This document shows, in pieces, positions 12,169 to 22,417 of a stretch of 64,000 nucleotides of DNA. The notes beneath the pieces are model-generated. The model did not search any database. It was not told the origin of the DNA and saw only the letters and a program-made list of their open reading frames with translations. The first letter of the stretch is position 1, and the number at the start of each line of letters is the position of its first letter. The stretch covers positions 7,599,294 through 7,663,293 of the forward strand of contig NC_084834.1 in the NCBI RefSeq assembly GCF_033115175.1. Direction: 5' to 3'. A program made the translations under genes and the position numbers. Origin of the DNA: Lepus europaeus (taxonomy: Eukaryota > Chordata > Mammalia > Lagomorpha > Leporidae).

Positions 12169-12829
12169 AGAGGCATCCATGCAACCCCTCACCCCCACTG
12201 CATCTGCTACTGATTGGCGTCTACCAAAAAGGACAAAGGGTCACAGGAGCCATCCTTCAGTGTGCATGCAGGGTTCTGGCAGACCGGCTGGAACTGGTGG
12301 AAGCAACTGTCATTACAACACTGCCGAATTAACTAATTGGATCCGTATGTGCGACCTTACATGCTTTTAAAAAGAAATTAACTTCAACGTGTAGTTCTGA
12401 TTCCAGTAAGAAAGAGTGCAGAAGTAGAAGCACACACCTATAATAATTCATCAGTTTACTTCTTTGCAAGGTAGTATACCAAGCTTTTACAGAGACCTTA
12501 TATTAATAGGTCTTTGCAACCGTATGATAGAATAATTAGATGTAATTTATTTATAAGAAAGAAGTAGCCTATCCTAAATAATTGTTTAAGTATTTACATG
12601 CATGCACACATGTTTTGGAACTCCATAGTTACTGTTTCTGAAAATCAGCATTTGGCTCAGAGTTCAGAGTCAGAAATATAAAGTGATCTGTTCATTTGAA
12701 GTATGAATGAAACTTAAAATTTTTAAAAGCTTCAACAAAGATATAAAATACTCTTCACTATAAATATGTAAGGAAACATCACAATGTTTGAAGTATGATA
12801 AGGATTGGCTTATAGGTTTATGTGAAAAG

Positions 12830-12942
12830 GTACCCAGCAACTGAAAACAGGAACTCCGACTTCAAATCCTAGCTCTGTTGGTTCCTCACTCTGTAACCCT
12901 GGAGAAATATCTCCTCTCCATATATATCAGTTGCCTAACTTG
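12830..12942 (+). mobile_element. MIR, left part
   Basis: Mammal-wide interspersed repeat. TCAAATCCTAGCTCTG and CTCTGTAACCCTGG match its core, which continues after a SINE. Confidence 0.6.
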
Positions 12943-13272
12943 TTTTTCATTTTTAAAGATTTTATTTATTATTTATTTGAGCTGTAGAGTTACAGACAGT
13001 GAGAGAGAGAAAGGCCGTCCATCCTCTGGTTCACTCCCCAAATGGCTGCAATGGCCAGAGCTGCACCAATCCGAAGCCAGGAGCCAGGAGTTTTTTCCAG
13101 GTCTCCCACCCGGGTGCAGGGGCCCAAGCACTTGGGCTACTTTCTACTGCTTTCCCAGGCCATCAGCAAAGAGCTGGATCAGAAGAGCAGCAGCCGGGAC
13201 TAGAACTGGCGCCCACAGGGGATGCCAGTGCCACAGGAGGCAGATTAGCCCACTGCACCACAGCACTGACCC
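12943..13272 (-). mobile_element. CSINE inserted in a MIR
   Basis: Flanked by CAGTTGCCTAACTTG (12928-12942) and CAGTTGCCCAATTTG (13273-13287), a diverged duplication of MIR sequence. Confidence 0.88.
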
Positions 13273-13385
13273 CAGTTGCCCAATTTGTAAACAAGGCCCA
13301 ACAGAATGGTTACACAGATTAAACGAGTTAATTCAAGTGAAGTTCCTACAACAATGCGCGGTACACAGTAGGTGATGTCGAGGTG
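13273..13385 (+). mobile_element. MIR, right part
   Basis: TTGTAAACAAGGCC, GATTAAACGAGTTAATTC and ACAATGCGCGGTACACAGTAGG match the MIR 3' half in the correct order. Confidence 0.65.
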
Positions 13386-14223
13386 AGTGCTGTCTCTGAC
13401 AAAAATCGTTATTGCTAAACATTTGTTCTGTTCCTGGTTTTGCTTTGGCCTTCAGCAAGTCACTTAATGCCAGTTTTCTTGCAAAAAGGAAGCAAACTGG
13501 ACTTCATTTCTCTGGATATATATCTCGGTGACCTTTATTGGACTTCAAAAGCACATAAAATAGTTTAAACATCGTTCTGAGTGATACAGGTTCAACAAAC
13601 ATAAAGCAGATACAAACATGTCTAGCTCAGGTGCCAAGTTTGGGGAATGCAGAAGTAACTGTGCAATAATAGTGAAACACACCTACTAGCCTGGTCACGG
13701 GGCGTGACGGACAACTGTATGCTACATTCTTATAAAGTAACCTGTGTGGACACTCACTACAGGAAGGAGAGCATTGGCAATCACTCAAGACGTGGTCAGG
13801 GTACAAGTCTGGCAAAGTGTAGCAGTGCCAGACAACTGGCCTGAGCAGCCTGCGATTCCACTAACTGGACTGGATTCTCCATAAAAGAGAAATGCTATTT
13901 TGTTGGGAATGAAGTAAGGGTCAGTTAAGAGAATGAAACTCTTAGAAATTGACCAGAAAGGTTTTGTGTACTTTTTTAGCCACACATTAATTAGCATGCT
14001 ACCACCTTAATGTTCTATCTGAGACCTGGGGTGCTGGGTGTTTTCTTTCTCACAAAGTACGAAAGTACAACAGGATTGCTGCTCACAGGAGGGGCTCATT
14101 TCATGTTTATTGAGTGAATTAATGAACCCTCATAAATTTTCATTAAAAGGAATCAAAGTAGAGCGAAAAGTTAGGGTTTCATAGAACTTTGGAATCTGTA
14201 AACTTTAAAAGCCTAAATTCCTC

Positions 14224-14523
14224 ATTTACTTATTTATTTCAAGGGGGGAGAGAGAGAGAAGGAGGGATATAACACACCCATCCACTGGTTCACCCCCCAG
14301 CTGCCCACAGTGCTCGGGGCTGGACTGGACCAGCCAAAACTGCTGGGAGCCGGGCACTGAACCCAGGTTTACCACAAGGGTGGTAGCAGCCCAGCTACGT
14401 GAGCCATCCCTTCTGATCCGATGGCCTGCACTAGCAGGAAGCTGGAGTCAGGAGCTGCACCTGGGACCTGGCTATCCTCACGGGCCATGGGTGTCTTAGC
14501 CACTAAGCTGAACGCCAGCCTCT
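14224..14523 (-). mobile_element. CSINE, old diverged copy
   Basis: Recognisable by TTATTTATTTCAAGGGGGGAGAGAG at the left and the AGCCACTAAGCTGAACGCCAGCC end. The middle is strongly diverged. Confidence 0.7.
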
Positions 14524-14524
14524 G

Positions 14525-16410
14525 CCTCACTTTTTAAATGAAACATCTGATAAAGTGGTCCGACCAAAGCTGCAATATTTAGAGACAGAAGATTAAAAAT
14601 TCAAACTGACTGATGAGGAGGCTATTTGCATTATACCCAACTTCCTTCACTTTTGGTCATGAACAAAATCGCCAATCCCAAGATTCAAATTCAAATTTTT
14701 CTGTTCTTTCTTTATAGCCTTAAACTCTAGACCTTTCAAGCTCTGTGGTTACACACAGGTTCAAAATTCCATGAATCCCAAAGTCTTTACAGTACCCTTA
14801 AAGAATTCCAGCACTGAGTTTACTAGCAGGTTTATATCATATATAATTTACCCAATAAATGATAATTGTTGCTTAGGAGTCACTTGCATTTATTACGAAA
14901 ATTCCTGAGACTGGTTTTGATAAAAATAAGCACATAAACAAAGTGAAAAGCAGGAGTAGAGAGGATAAATCCAAATGTATCTCATTATTATTTTTAAAAA
15001 ATTACTAAGTGGGATCCCTCCTACGCAACTGATCGTTTTTATCTAATTTGTTCTTCATTCAAAAAATAAGATCACCCAGTATCATTTTAATGCATCACAA
15101 TAACAGTCTCCTGGATGCCATTTGGTCAATCACTCTAACCCAGCAGCTTGGATAAGAATCACAACAATGTACTGGTGTCTGAATATTCCAATTATGTTGC
15201 TACCTCTGTTATTTTTGCGTGTGACATAATTGAGAACCTATTATGCCCATGACTGTGTTTTTTTTTTTTTCAAGTTAAGAGGATTAGGAAGATTATCCAT
15301 ATTATCAAAACTATGTGCCTTTTTTGGAGTTATGGGTTCTTGAGAAAATATATGCTTTGGCTCAGATATTGGCCTGATGCAGCATTTATGATCAGTAATG
15401 TTTTTTCAGACAGCACATGTGCCCAAGTAGATCCTGGGAAAATTTCTGAGTGAGCATTAAACTGAATAAATGTTTTACCACACTCAGGATTCTAATGTTA
15501 TACATTTGATATCTCCAACATGTCTGATTCACCACTTCCTCTAAGCAGGCAGAATGCCAATTACAGTCACACAAGGTTTCAGAAATAATCATTTTTAATT
15601 TTCTGTGATTCTACTTTCTATGACCATAGCTATTAGCTTCTTCCTCAGTGATAATCTGGGGCCCAAGAAAAGCAACAGACAATGAAGATTGGCAGAGAGA
15701 ACTAATACATGGAAAAAAAAACTAAAAACATTGGATTGGTCTAGATCCAGAAGTGGTCAAGATGGATCTAAGGATCAAAGGAAAAGGCATATCAAAACCA
15801 GGTCAATCAATGGACTGATCTGAAATCCAGCAAGAATCAGAAGGCAGATAAATCAAAGAAATGCGAAGCCAGAAAGAAATAATAGCACAGGCAGATTCCT
15901 GACTGGGAAGGGAGAGTGAACGCCATTCAGGCAACCGGGAACCAAATAGGAAACATCCAGGAAGATAAACTCTAAATTGAGCCATACACTGTCTCCACCA
16001 GGATTACTTTTAAATGTTCCCATGTGTGGGGAGGAGCAAACCTCGCCACAAAGATAAACAGGTGTGTTAGCCAGCAATCAAGAGTAGATACTGGTGTTCC
16101 TAAGATCTACTTTAGAGCAGAATTTAACAATTTATTTGTTTAACAATAAATAAGATACTGACAACGTGGCAGTGAAGTAAACATAAATATCCCTGCTACG
16201 CTCATGGAGCTGACATTGTACAGAGTTAGGCAAGTTAAGAGTTTAGCTACAGAACATAGCTTTTTAACTTGAAAGGGAGTCCAATCTCTATCCTTACTTA
16301 GGCCAAGTTCTATAAACTCCCATCCTAGTGCTTGCTCTAATTAGTTCCTGAACTTGTCCTTTTTAGTTTTCTTTTTCAGTTTTTACCAGTAAATATTTTT
16401 CACATATTTT
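14525..16410. other. Unique intergenic sequence
   Basis: AT-rich. No confident feature. Confidence 0.55.
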
Positions 16411-16416
16411 TTTTCC

Positions 16417-16747
16417 TTAAAATTTGTTTATTTGAAAGGCAGAATGATGGAGAGAGAGAGCTTTCATTCTCAGGTTCACCACCAAAAGACCACAACAGCC
16501 AGGTCTGGGCCAGGCTTAAGCCAAGACCCAGGAACTACTCCCCAATCTCCCATGGTATGGCAGTACTTGATGCATCCAGTCTTGGATGGCAGGCACTCAA
16601 GCACTCTGGTCAACCTGCACTGCCTTCCCAGGCACATTAGTAGGGAGCTGGGTCAGAAGTGGTGCAGCTGGGATTAGAATCCGAGCTATGAAGCACGCTA
16701 CCCACACCACAAGCTACGGCTTAACTCCCTGTGCCACAATGCCAGCT
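16417..16747 (-). mobile_element. CSINE, old copy
   Basis: Runs from TTTGTTTATTTGAAAGGCAGAATG to CCTGTGCCACAATGCCAGC. Confidence 0.75.
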
Positions 16748-16749
16748 TC

Positions 16750-17575
16750 CACATGTTCCTTTTCTTTATTCCAATTTTCATTTCTGGAGCCATACTGACT
16801 TTAAATTCTTATTTTCTTTTTAAACTGTTTCATGATTTCCATGCTCCATTAAGTTAAATTCAGTACTTCTTGTTTCTGGAGAAGACATCAAAGGGAGGTA
16901 GGAAAAGTCCGGCCATCCATGGAGACTTTTCTGTAGAAGACCGTATGTCATCAAGAAACTGTCAGACAGGATGGATGTATTAGGGCCCTCAAGGGAGGCA
17001 TTCAGTATATGGTGGTGAAAAGGCTATGATAACAGAGGAAATTTTCCAGATCCCTGGGAGAGAGCTGAAGTTAGTTTCAGTTGGCAGGAATCAGGAAACG
17101 CTTAATGAGGAAGCCTACACAAAACCTTAATTGGCTAGCTAATATTTAATGAATAAGCATTTAATTCGAGGGTAGGGGCTGTGTATGATTCCTTTCCTTT
17201 ACCGTACTACCTAGAACAGAGCCTGGAAAAGAGCTCTTGTTTAAAAGGTTCCTAAATGTAAGTTGAACTTATCTTGAATGACTGTATTCAACCCTGAAGA
17301 ACTAGCAGGACTTAAATTAAGGAAGACAGAGATAAACAGAGCAGATCTTTCCAAAGAAACACAGCATGAACAAAAATAAGAGGAAAATATGGGCAAAGAG
17401 TAGCTTAATGTGCATGAAGCACTCAAAGATCAAATTCGAAAGTCTAATGATTCTATCTGAATGACACCAGTTGCAGTAGAGTGGTGAAACCTGGAAGCCA
17501 GTGTCCCCTGAGAAGGTGGTAAGGGGGTAGAACAATCAGAATGCACTGTTCTTAAAAAAAAAAAAAATCATTTAT
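16750..17575. other. Unique intergenic sequence
   Basis: Nothing recognised. Confidence 0.55.
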
Positions 17576-17577
17576 TA

Positions 17578-17870
17578 GGGCCGGCACTGCGGTGCAGCAG
17601 GTTAAAGCCCCAGTCTGCAGTGCTGGCATCCCGTATGGGTGCTGATTCGAGTCCTGGCTGCTCCACTTCTGATCCAGCTCTCTGCTATGGCCTGAGTGTT
17701 AGGGACCCTGCACCCACATGAGAAACCTGGAAGAAGCTCTGGCTTTGAATCAGCCAGTTCTGGCCATTGTGACCATTTGAAGAGTGAACCAGCGGATGGA
17801 AGACCTCTCTGCCTTTGCCTCTGCCTCTCTGTAACTCTGCCTTTCAAATAAATAAATAAATCTTTTTAAA
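17578..17870 (+). mobile_element. CSINE
   Basis: Internal deletion of about 35 bp near 17695 relative to other copies. Flanks share AAAAAATCATT. Confidence 0.87.
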
Positions 17871-17881
17871 AAATCATTCAT

Positions 17882-18160
17882 TTTCTTTTTATTTGAAAGA
17901 GAGACATAAAGACAGAAGGAAAGACATTTTTCATCTGCTGGTTCACACCCTAAATGCCCACAACAGCCAAGGTCTGGGCCAGGCAGAAGCCAGGGGCCTG
18001 GAACTCAATCCAGGTCTCCCACGGCATGGCAAGTACTTGATGCATCACTTGTTGCTTGCCAGGGTGCACATTAGCAAGAAGCCGGATCAGAAGTGAAGTA
18101 GCCAGGACTTCTACCCAAGTGCTTTGCTAGGGGATGTTTGCTGCACCAAACGCCCACCCC
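17882..18160 (-). mobile_element. CSINE, old copy
   Basis: Lies tail-to-tail with the preceding + copy, only about ten bases apart, so their 3' ends face each other. Confidence 0.75.
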
Positions 18161-18399
18161 AAGTAGATTCTGAACATCTGGCTGAGTGGAGGCTAAGTGA
18201 AAAAGGGCAAAGGGGGAGAATTTTTAGGCTGAAGACAGTATTTTTATAGTGAGAGACCTGAGATGAAAGAAGAAAGATGGAAGATACAAGTGGAAAAGGA
18301 GATGGGCCAGATAGACAAGGGCCTCCTAGGGCAAATGAAAGGGACAGGAACCAAAACCAAAAGGTAAGATGCTTAGGACTGGATAGACAGGGGCTTCGT

Positions 18400-18545
18400 A
18401 GGACTGTGCTACTTGCTATTTAATTTTGGGCAAGACACTTAATTTTCTCAATTTGCTTTTTCATCTGCAAAATAGAGATAAAACATATCACAAGATTATT
18501 ACATGTAAAACAAATAACCTCTTGCAGCTGTTACAAAGACAACCA
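18400..18545 (+). mobile_element. MIR
   Basis: TTTGGGCAAGACACTTAATTT and TTTTCATCTGCAAAATAGAGATAA match the MIR core. Confidence 0.7.
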
Positions 18546-18559
18546 TGTAATATATTTCT

Positions 18560-19730
18560 TGTGCGAGTCTGAATAGCATCCCCACCCCTAAATTCAACAG
18601 GTTATTTTGTATTACAGGTGTTCCAAGGGGCGACGTAGGTTGTTGTGACAAACACCTGCCCTTGTCAGTATATTATCTTTAAAGACTCACTACTACACCT
18701 TTGTATAGGCTTAAAACTAAGCCTGACGTTGCATTTCTAAAATCCGTCTAGGTGTCCCACTGGTTTGCTTGACTCAACACCCATAGTCCATTGATTTTGC
18801 AGAACAAAGTCGAATACAACTACTACCAAAATGGTGCACTTTTTAACACTATGCTTCTGGTGCCCAAACAGGCAAGCATATTTCAGGGTTTTGAGCAAGT
18901 GATTTTAAGAATGTCTGTATACTGTCATAAAGTGCAAGCATAACTAGGCAGGCAGGGAATTTTTACTAACTGACTTGTAAAATCAAGACAAATCGTGCAC
19001 TAATTTCAAAACTCGGGAAGTCCAAGGTTGTATACCAGCTACCTGTGCATAAAGAAGTCAAATACAACAAAATTCCTGGCTGTTCATGACACGTTACATA
19101 TGCTTTAGATTTAGCAATTTGGCTGTACTTGTACTTCAGACTGTATCTAGTCTCTGTTTTTGGTTTACTTTATAATAATTACAGAAATTTCCATTTATAA
19201 CAACTCTATGCTATAAAAGGAAGCACTTAAAAGGATCTCGGTACATGTGTGCAAAAGACGAAACTTTGCTTTTGTTTCTTCTGAATTCATTGAGAGACTG
19301 CCTAAGAAGTTTTCCACCTATAATTTCTGAGGCTGCGACGTGTTCGCCTGGTATTCTACCACATGTCATTTTTAACAGAACACAGATTTCATGAGTTTGT
19401 GGGTTCCCTGAACTTCCTTTTTGAAAATCTTGGACGTTGGCAGATGACTCGCCATTACTTTTTACATTGCACTTTACAAATAAAAAAGTAAATACTTTGC
19501 AGATTTATTTCAGAACCTTTGAGACCCCAGGAATCTTTACGGATAGAAACCCACTCAGATGAAGCAGTTTGGAGAGTTAACGTAAACAGGCAGCACTTTG
19601 TAGTAGGTTTGGTGAAGATAAAGCATTTCAGCACGCGTTCTGCCACAAAGCCTGAGGTTAGAGCTTCAGAATTCCTTCTGAAAAGGACAAAAGAGAGACT
19701 TCCTGTCATTTCCTTGGCTTTCTGCATGTG
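18560..19730. other. Repeat-poor sequence upstream of APELA
   Basis: No SINE or L1 in more than 1 kb next to the promoter, in contrast to the surroundings. It may contain distal regulatory sequence. No exon recognised. Confidence 0.5.
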
Positions 19731-19762
19731 GGACCAATATGGGCAATGCAAAGTTTAAACAG

Positions 19763-19770
19763 ATGCAAAT
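19763..19770 (+). promoter_or_regulatory. Perfect POU octamer (OCT4/OCT1-type site)
   Basis: The sequence is ATGCAAAT, an exact octamer, about 410 bp upstream of the APELA start codon. A one-mismatch copy, ATGCAAAG, sits ten bases upstream at 19746-19753. POU-family binding is known for this motif. Function here is inferred from position and from APELA's known expression in pluripotent cells. Confidence 0.5.
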
Positions 19771-19930
19771 GGCAGGGGGAGGAGGCGCTGTCAAGCCTTG
19801 CTTTACATAGCTCTCCATACCCAGGTTGAATTTAAGTCCGCCTCTCCTTGGAGCTTCCCGAGGCGACTGCGGCTGACGTTGCGGCAGGCTTGAATGGTCT
19901 ATTTCACCAATATTTGCTTATGGAAATAAA

Positions 19931-19980
19931 GGGGAGTGACGGGGGGAGGGGGCGGAGGGGAGGAGGGGCTGGAGGCGGCG
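19931..19980 (+). promoter_or_regulatory. G-run cluster with GC box in APELA promoter
   Basis: At least four G-runs of three or more are separated by short loops on the + strand, matching the usual G-quadruplex pattern. GGGGGCGGAGG within it resembles an Sp1/KLF GC box. Confidence 0.4.
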
Positions 19981-20179
19981 GGAGCCTCTGACCACAGCAC
20001 CGCGCACCAGTAACCTTGTCTGATGTGATCATTAACCTTTCTGGAAGAGGCCGCTGGCAGATCTGCGAGGTCCGTCCTCAGAATGTGAGGGGAGCCGCAG
20101 ATACATCGCACACACTATTCACTGTCTGTTTGTTTTACTCTGAGAGCTATCGCTCCACTTGCGGGGGGGGCAGAAGAAC

Positions 20180-21718
20180 ATGAAATTGCAACGGTTCTTT
20201 TTCATGTTTCTCATTTTGATGATGAGTCTCCTCCTCATCAACGGACAGAGACCAGGTAGGACTCGGCTAGATTGGTAACGCGTACCTTGTGTTCGTGCGG
20301 CTTGCGTCCCTGGGTCTCTGAGTGTGACTGTGTTTACTCTGAAGTCTCTTCGGTGTGCTTGCAGTTAGCAGAATGAGGGTCAATGTGTAGGATTTTGGAT
20401 GCATGCTATCTATTCTGTTGGGTCTGTTACTTGGAGTTTTTTTTAAAAGCTAGATTTAAAATGGTGATAGTTCCCTGTTTGTTCTAAATATAAAGAACAT
20501 TATCCTTAAGCTATTGTTGTCCTTTTTTAAAAAAAAAAAGAAAGAAACGCAGATGCTGGCCTATTTATTATAGATGTTAAAAATTGGGTTTTTTGTTAGA
20601 TAAAATGCAAAATCCAAAGCACTTATTAAAAGCATGTTGCTGACTGGAAGAGGGCAACTGTAGCAGCATTAAGAACATATATGTAAAAAAGAACATATAA
20701 AAACCACAATGTGACGAAATGCAAACAAAACTTTAACAGGTCAGTAGCTGCTATTTCTAGTAACATAGTTAGGTTTGCCACTTAAGAACAAGATAGTGCA
20801 GTTTTTATCATTGTGCTCATAGAACCAAAAAATATCAAAAATATATGTATTTATGGTTGAGATATGTGATATTAACTTACTTGAGACTTTTCTCAAGGAA
20901 AACATCAATTACTTTGTCCTTCACCAACAGGAACTGAGTAGACAAAATTGTGTAATGTGCTTTTCCTTCAAAATCAAATATCTAAGATTTCAAAGCACTG
21001 GCAAGTTAAAATTTGAGAAAGTTAGCTTTCTGACTCAGGAAAACCGCAAACCCAAGTGTAAATACAGAGGTGATAATATTTACATTCAAATATGTCAGAG
21101 CATTTGCTTGATGATGATACTTCTCTACCGAGACAAGAAAATGGGGCAGAACTGGTTTAAAATTCAGACTCTGCCTTCTAGTGAATTAGAAGTTTGAGCA
21201 CCGTGAGGGTCTTTGAAATGATGGCCTCTGGTCTGTCTTTTTAACATAAATAAGGGAGGGTTCCAAGTCAGCCACTCAGAGAGTGCAGCTTGATTCCTTT
21301 TTATTGGTTGCAGCAATTGCTGTTCTAACCATTTCTACTTTCCCAAAACACAGAACACCATTACAGGTCCTTAGGACATAGCTGTGACTAACTCACTACC
21401 TCAAATCACAGGTCCACAAGGATTTAGGAAGAAATCACAGAAAAGGCAGCAGATACTGCTACTAAGACCTTGCTACTGTTAGGAATACACCTGGTGTACA
21501 TCCATTACATTGATTTTGTGTGTCATCACATTTGAACAAAGAATAAACTACAGTTTGCAAAATATAGTATGGCATTCTCCAGATTACACAATTCTCTGAA
21601 AAATGCTCCTCTGCTTTTTTTTCCTTCAGTCCATTTGGCCATGAGAAGGAAGTTCCACAGACACAACTGCCTCCAGAGGAGATGCGTGCCTCTCCATTCC
21701 CGGGTGCCCTTCCCCTGA
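20180..21718 (+). CDS. APELA: APELA (ELABELA/Toddler) preprohormone, two coding exons (20180-20255, 21630-21718)
   Basis: Secreted peptide hormone; in the known family it activates the apelin receptor APLNR, a G-protein-coupled receptor, in early endoderm and heart development, vessels and pluripotent cells. Exon 1 encodes 25 residues: MKLQR, a hydrophobic signal core (FFFMFLILMMSLLLI) and NGQRP. It ends in phase 1 at a GTAGGA donor (20256). Exon 2 follows a pyrimidine tract and CAG acceptor (21627-21629). It encodes a basic stretch (MRRKFHRHN), then CLQRRC, then PLHSRVPFP and a TGA at 21716-21718. The total is 54 residues, the usual family length. Cleavage before Gln23 would leave a 32-residue mature peptide with two cysteines and dibasic RR sites, as in ELA-32. 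The ATG has A at -3. From memory of the human protein, the NLT after QRPV is HLA here and the Met after the second Cys is Val. Both exons are too short to stand out as open frames, so automatic annotation could miss them. Identity is very likely because the C-terminus is close to invariant in this family. Confidence 0.95.
20256..21629 (+). other. APELA intron 1
   Basis: This 1374-bp intron begins GTAGGA and ends TTCCTTCAG. It is AT-rich and no SINE or L1 copy was recognised in it. A 114-codon open frame at 20853-21197 has no recognisable domain and biased AT-rich composition, so it is treated as chance. Confidence 0.85.
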
Positions 21719-21739
21719 GGTATTTCTGAGGGACACTCA

Positions 21740-22382
21740 TTTCACTGCATTTAATTGCGTACGCAATGAAGGCTCATTGTTCGTGATTTGTAATAGGGGC
21801 TTGTGGTGTCGTCAGAGTTTCAGAGGTACACGCAAGGGAAACGGCATAGTGTTTGAGAGTTGGCTTGTCAGTTAAGGAAGAAAATGAGATAGATTAAGAA
21901 GATGTAGGAAAATGTTGATAACTGTTGAATCTGATAGTGCAGGGGGCTAGGGACTATTGTGTGTCTTTGAGAGCTGTGAGTACAAAAATCAGACATGAGG
22001 AGAATTGAGTTACAGAAGCGTCTTTAAGCATGTATTCTGAAAACAGGCAAGGCACCAGATGTTCTCCGGAACAAGCACATTTTCCATTAAGCCTCCCATG
22101 GACTCAAAGCATTTGGACATATTTACTCAACAGCATCATCACGACAGGCTGGCCTCCATACTTCCAAGTTTACCTTTAATATATAAAACCAACTTAACAT
22201 TAATGGCACGGAAGCTTTCCAGACTCCCAGCTAGGACTGGTCTCAATGCTTGCAATTTTGCTCCTCCCTTTTCTGTTATTACACTCACTAAAAGGCCAAT
22301 GATTTCACACCATCACCATCACCAGGAACACCGCTTGACTCAATTAACTTTGAAACACTGCTCAAGTTTAAGTCACTTCATA

Positions 22383-22417
<35 letters not shown>

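Larger units (their letters stand above)
10460..12820. other. Unique intergenic sequence
   Basis: Apart from the 32-bp minisatellite and a CA repeat nothing is recognised. About 10500-10565 and 11630-11670 share a TTCAGNAGGGTATG-like phrase (GAGATTCAG...GTATG...GGAAGAGGT), suggesting an old duplication or a shared unknown repeat. Confidence 0.5.
19731..20179 (+). promoter_or_regulatory. Probable APELA promoter and 5' UTR
   Basis: This segment lies directly upstream of the APELA ATG and is more GC-rich than its surroundings. It contains a CCAAT motif (about 19733), ATGCAAAG (19746-19753), a perfect octamer ATGCAAAT (19763-19770), clustered CpGs around 19850-19885, and a G-rich run with a GGGGCGG-like GC box (about 19940-19980). 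No convincing TATA box at a sensible distance was seen. The transcription start and any 5' UTR intron cannot be fixed from sequence alone. Confidence 0.5.

Noticed and set aside
20853-21197. 114-codon frame inside APELA intron 1
   Set aside because: AT-rich, random-looking composition and no motif.
22300-22330. CATCACCATCACCA run, considered as a coding His tract
   Set aside because: Short simple sequence in an intron with no surrounding exon signals.
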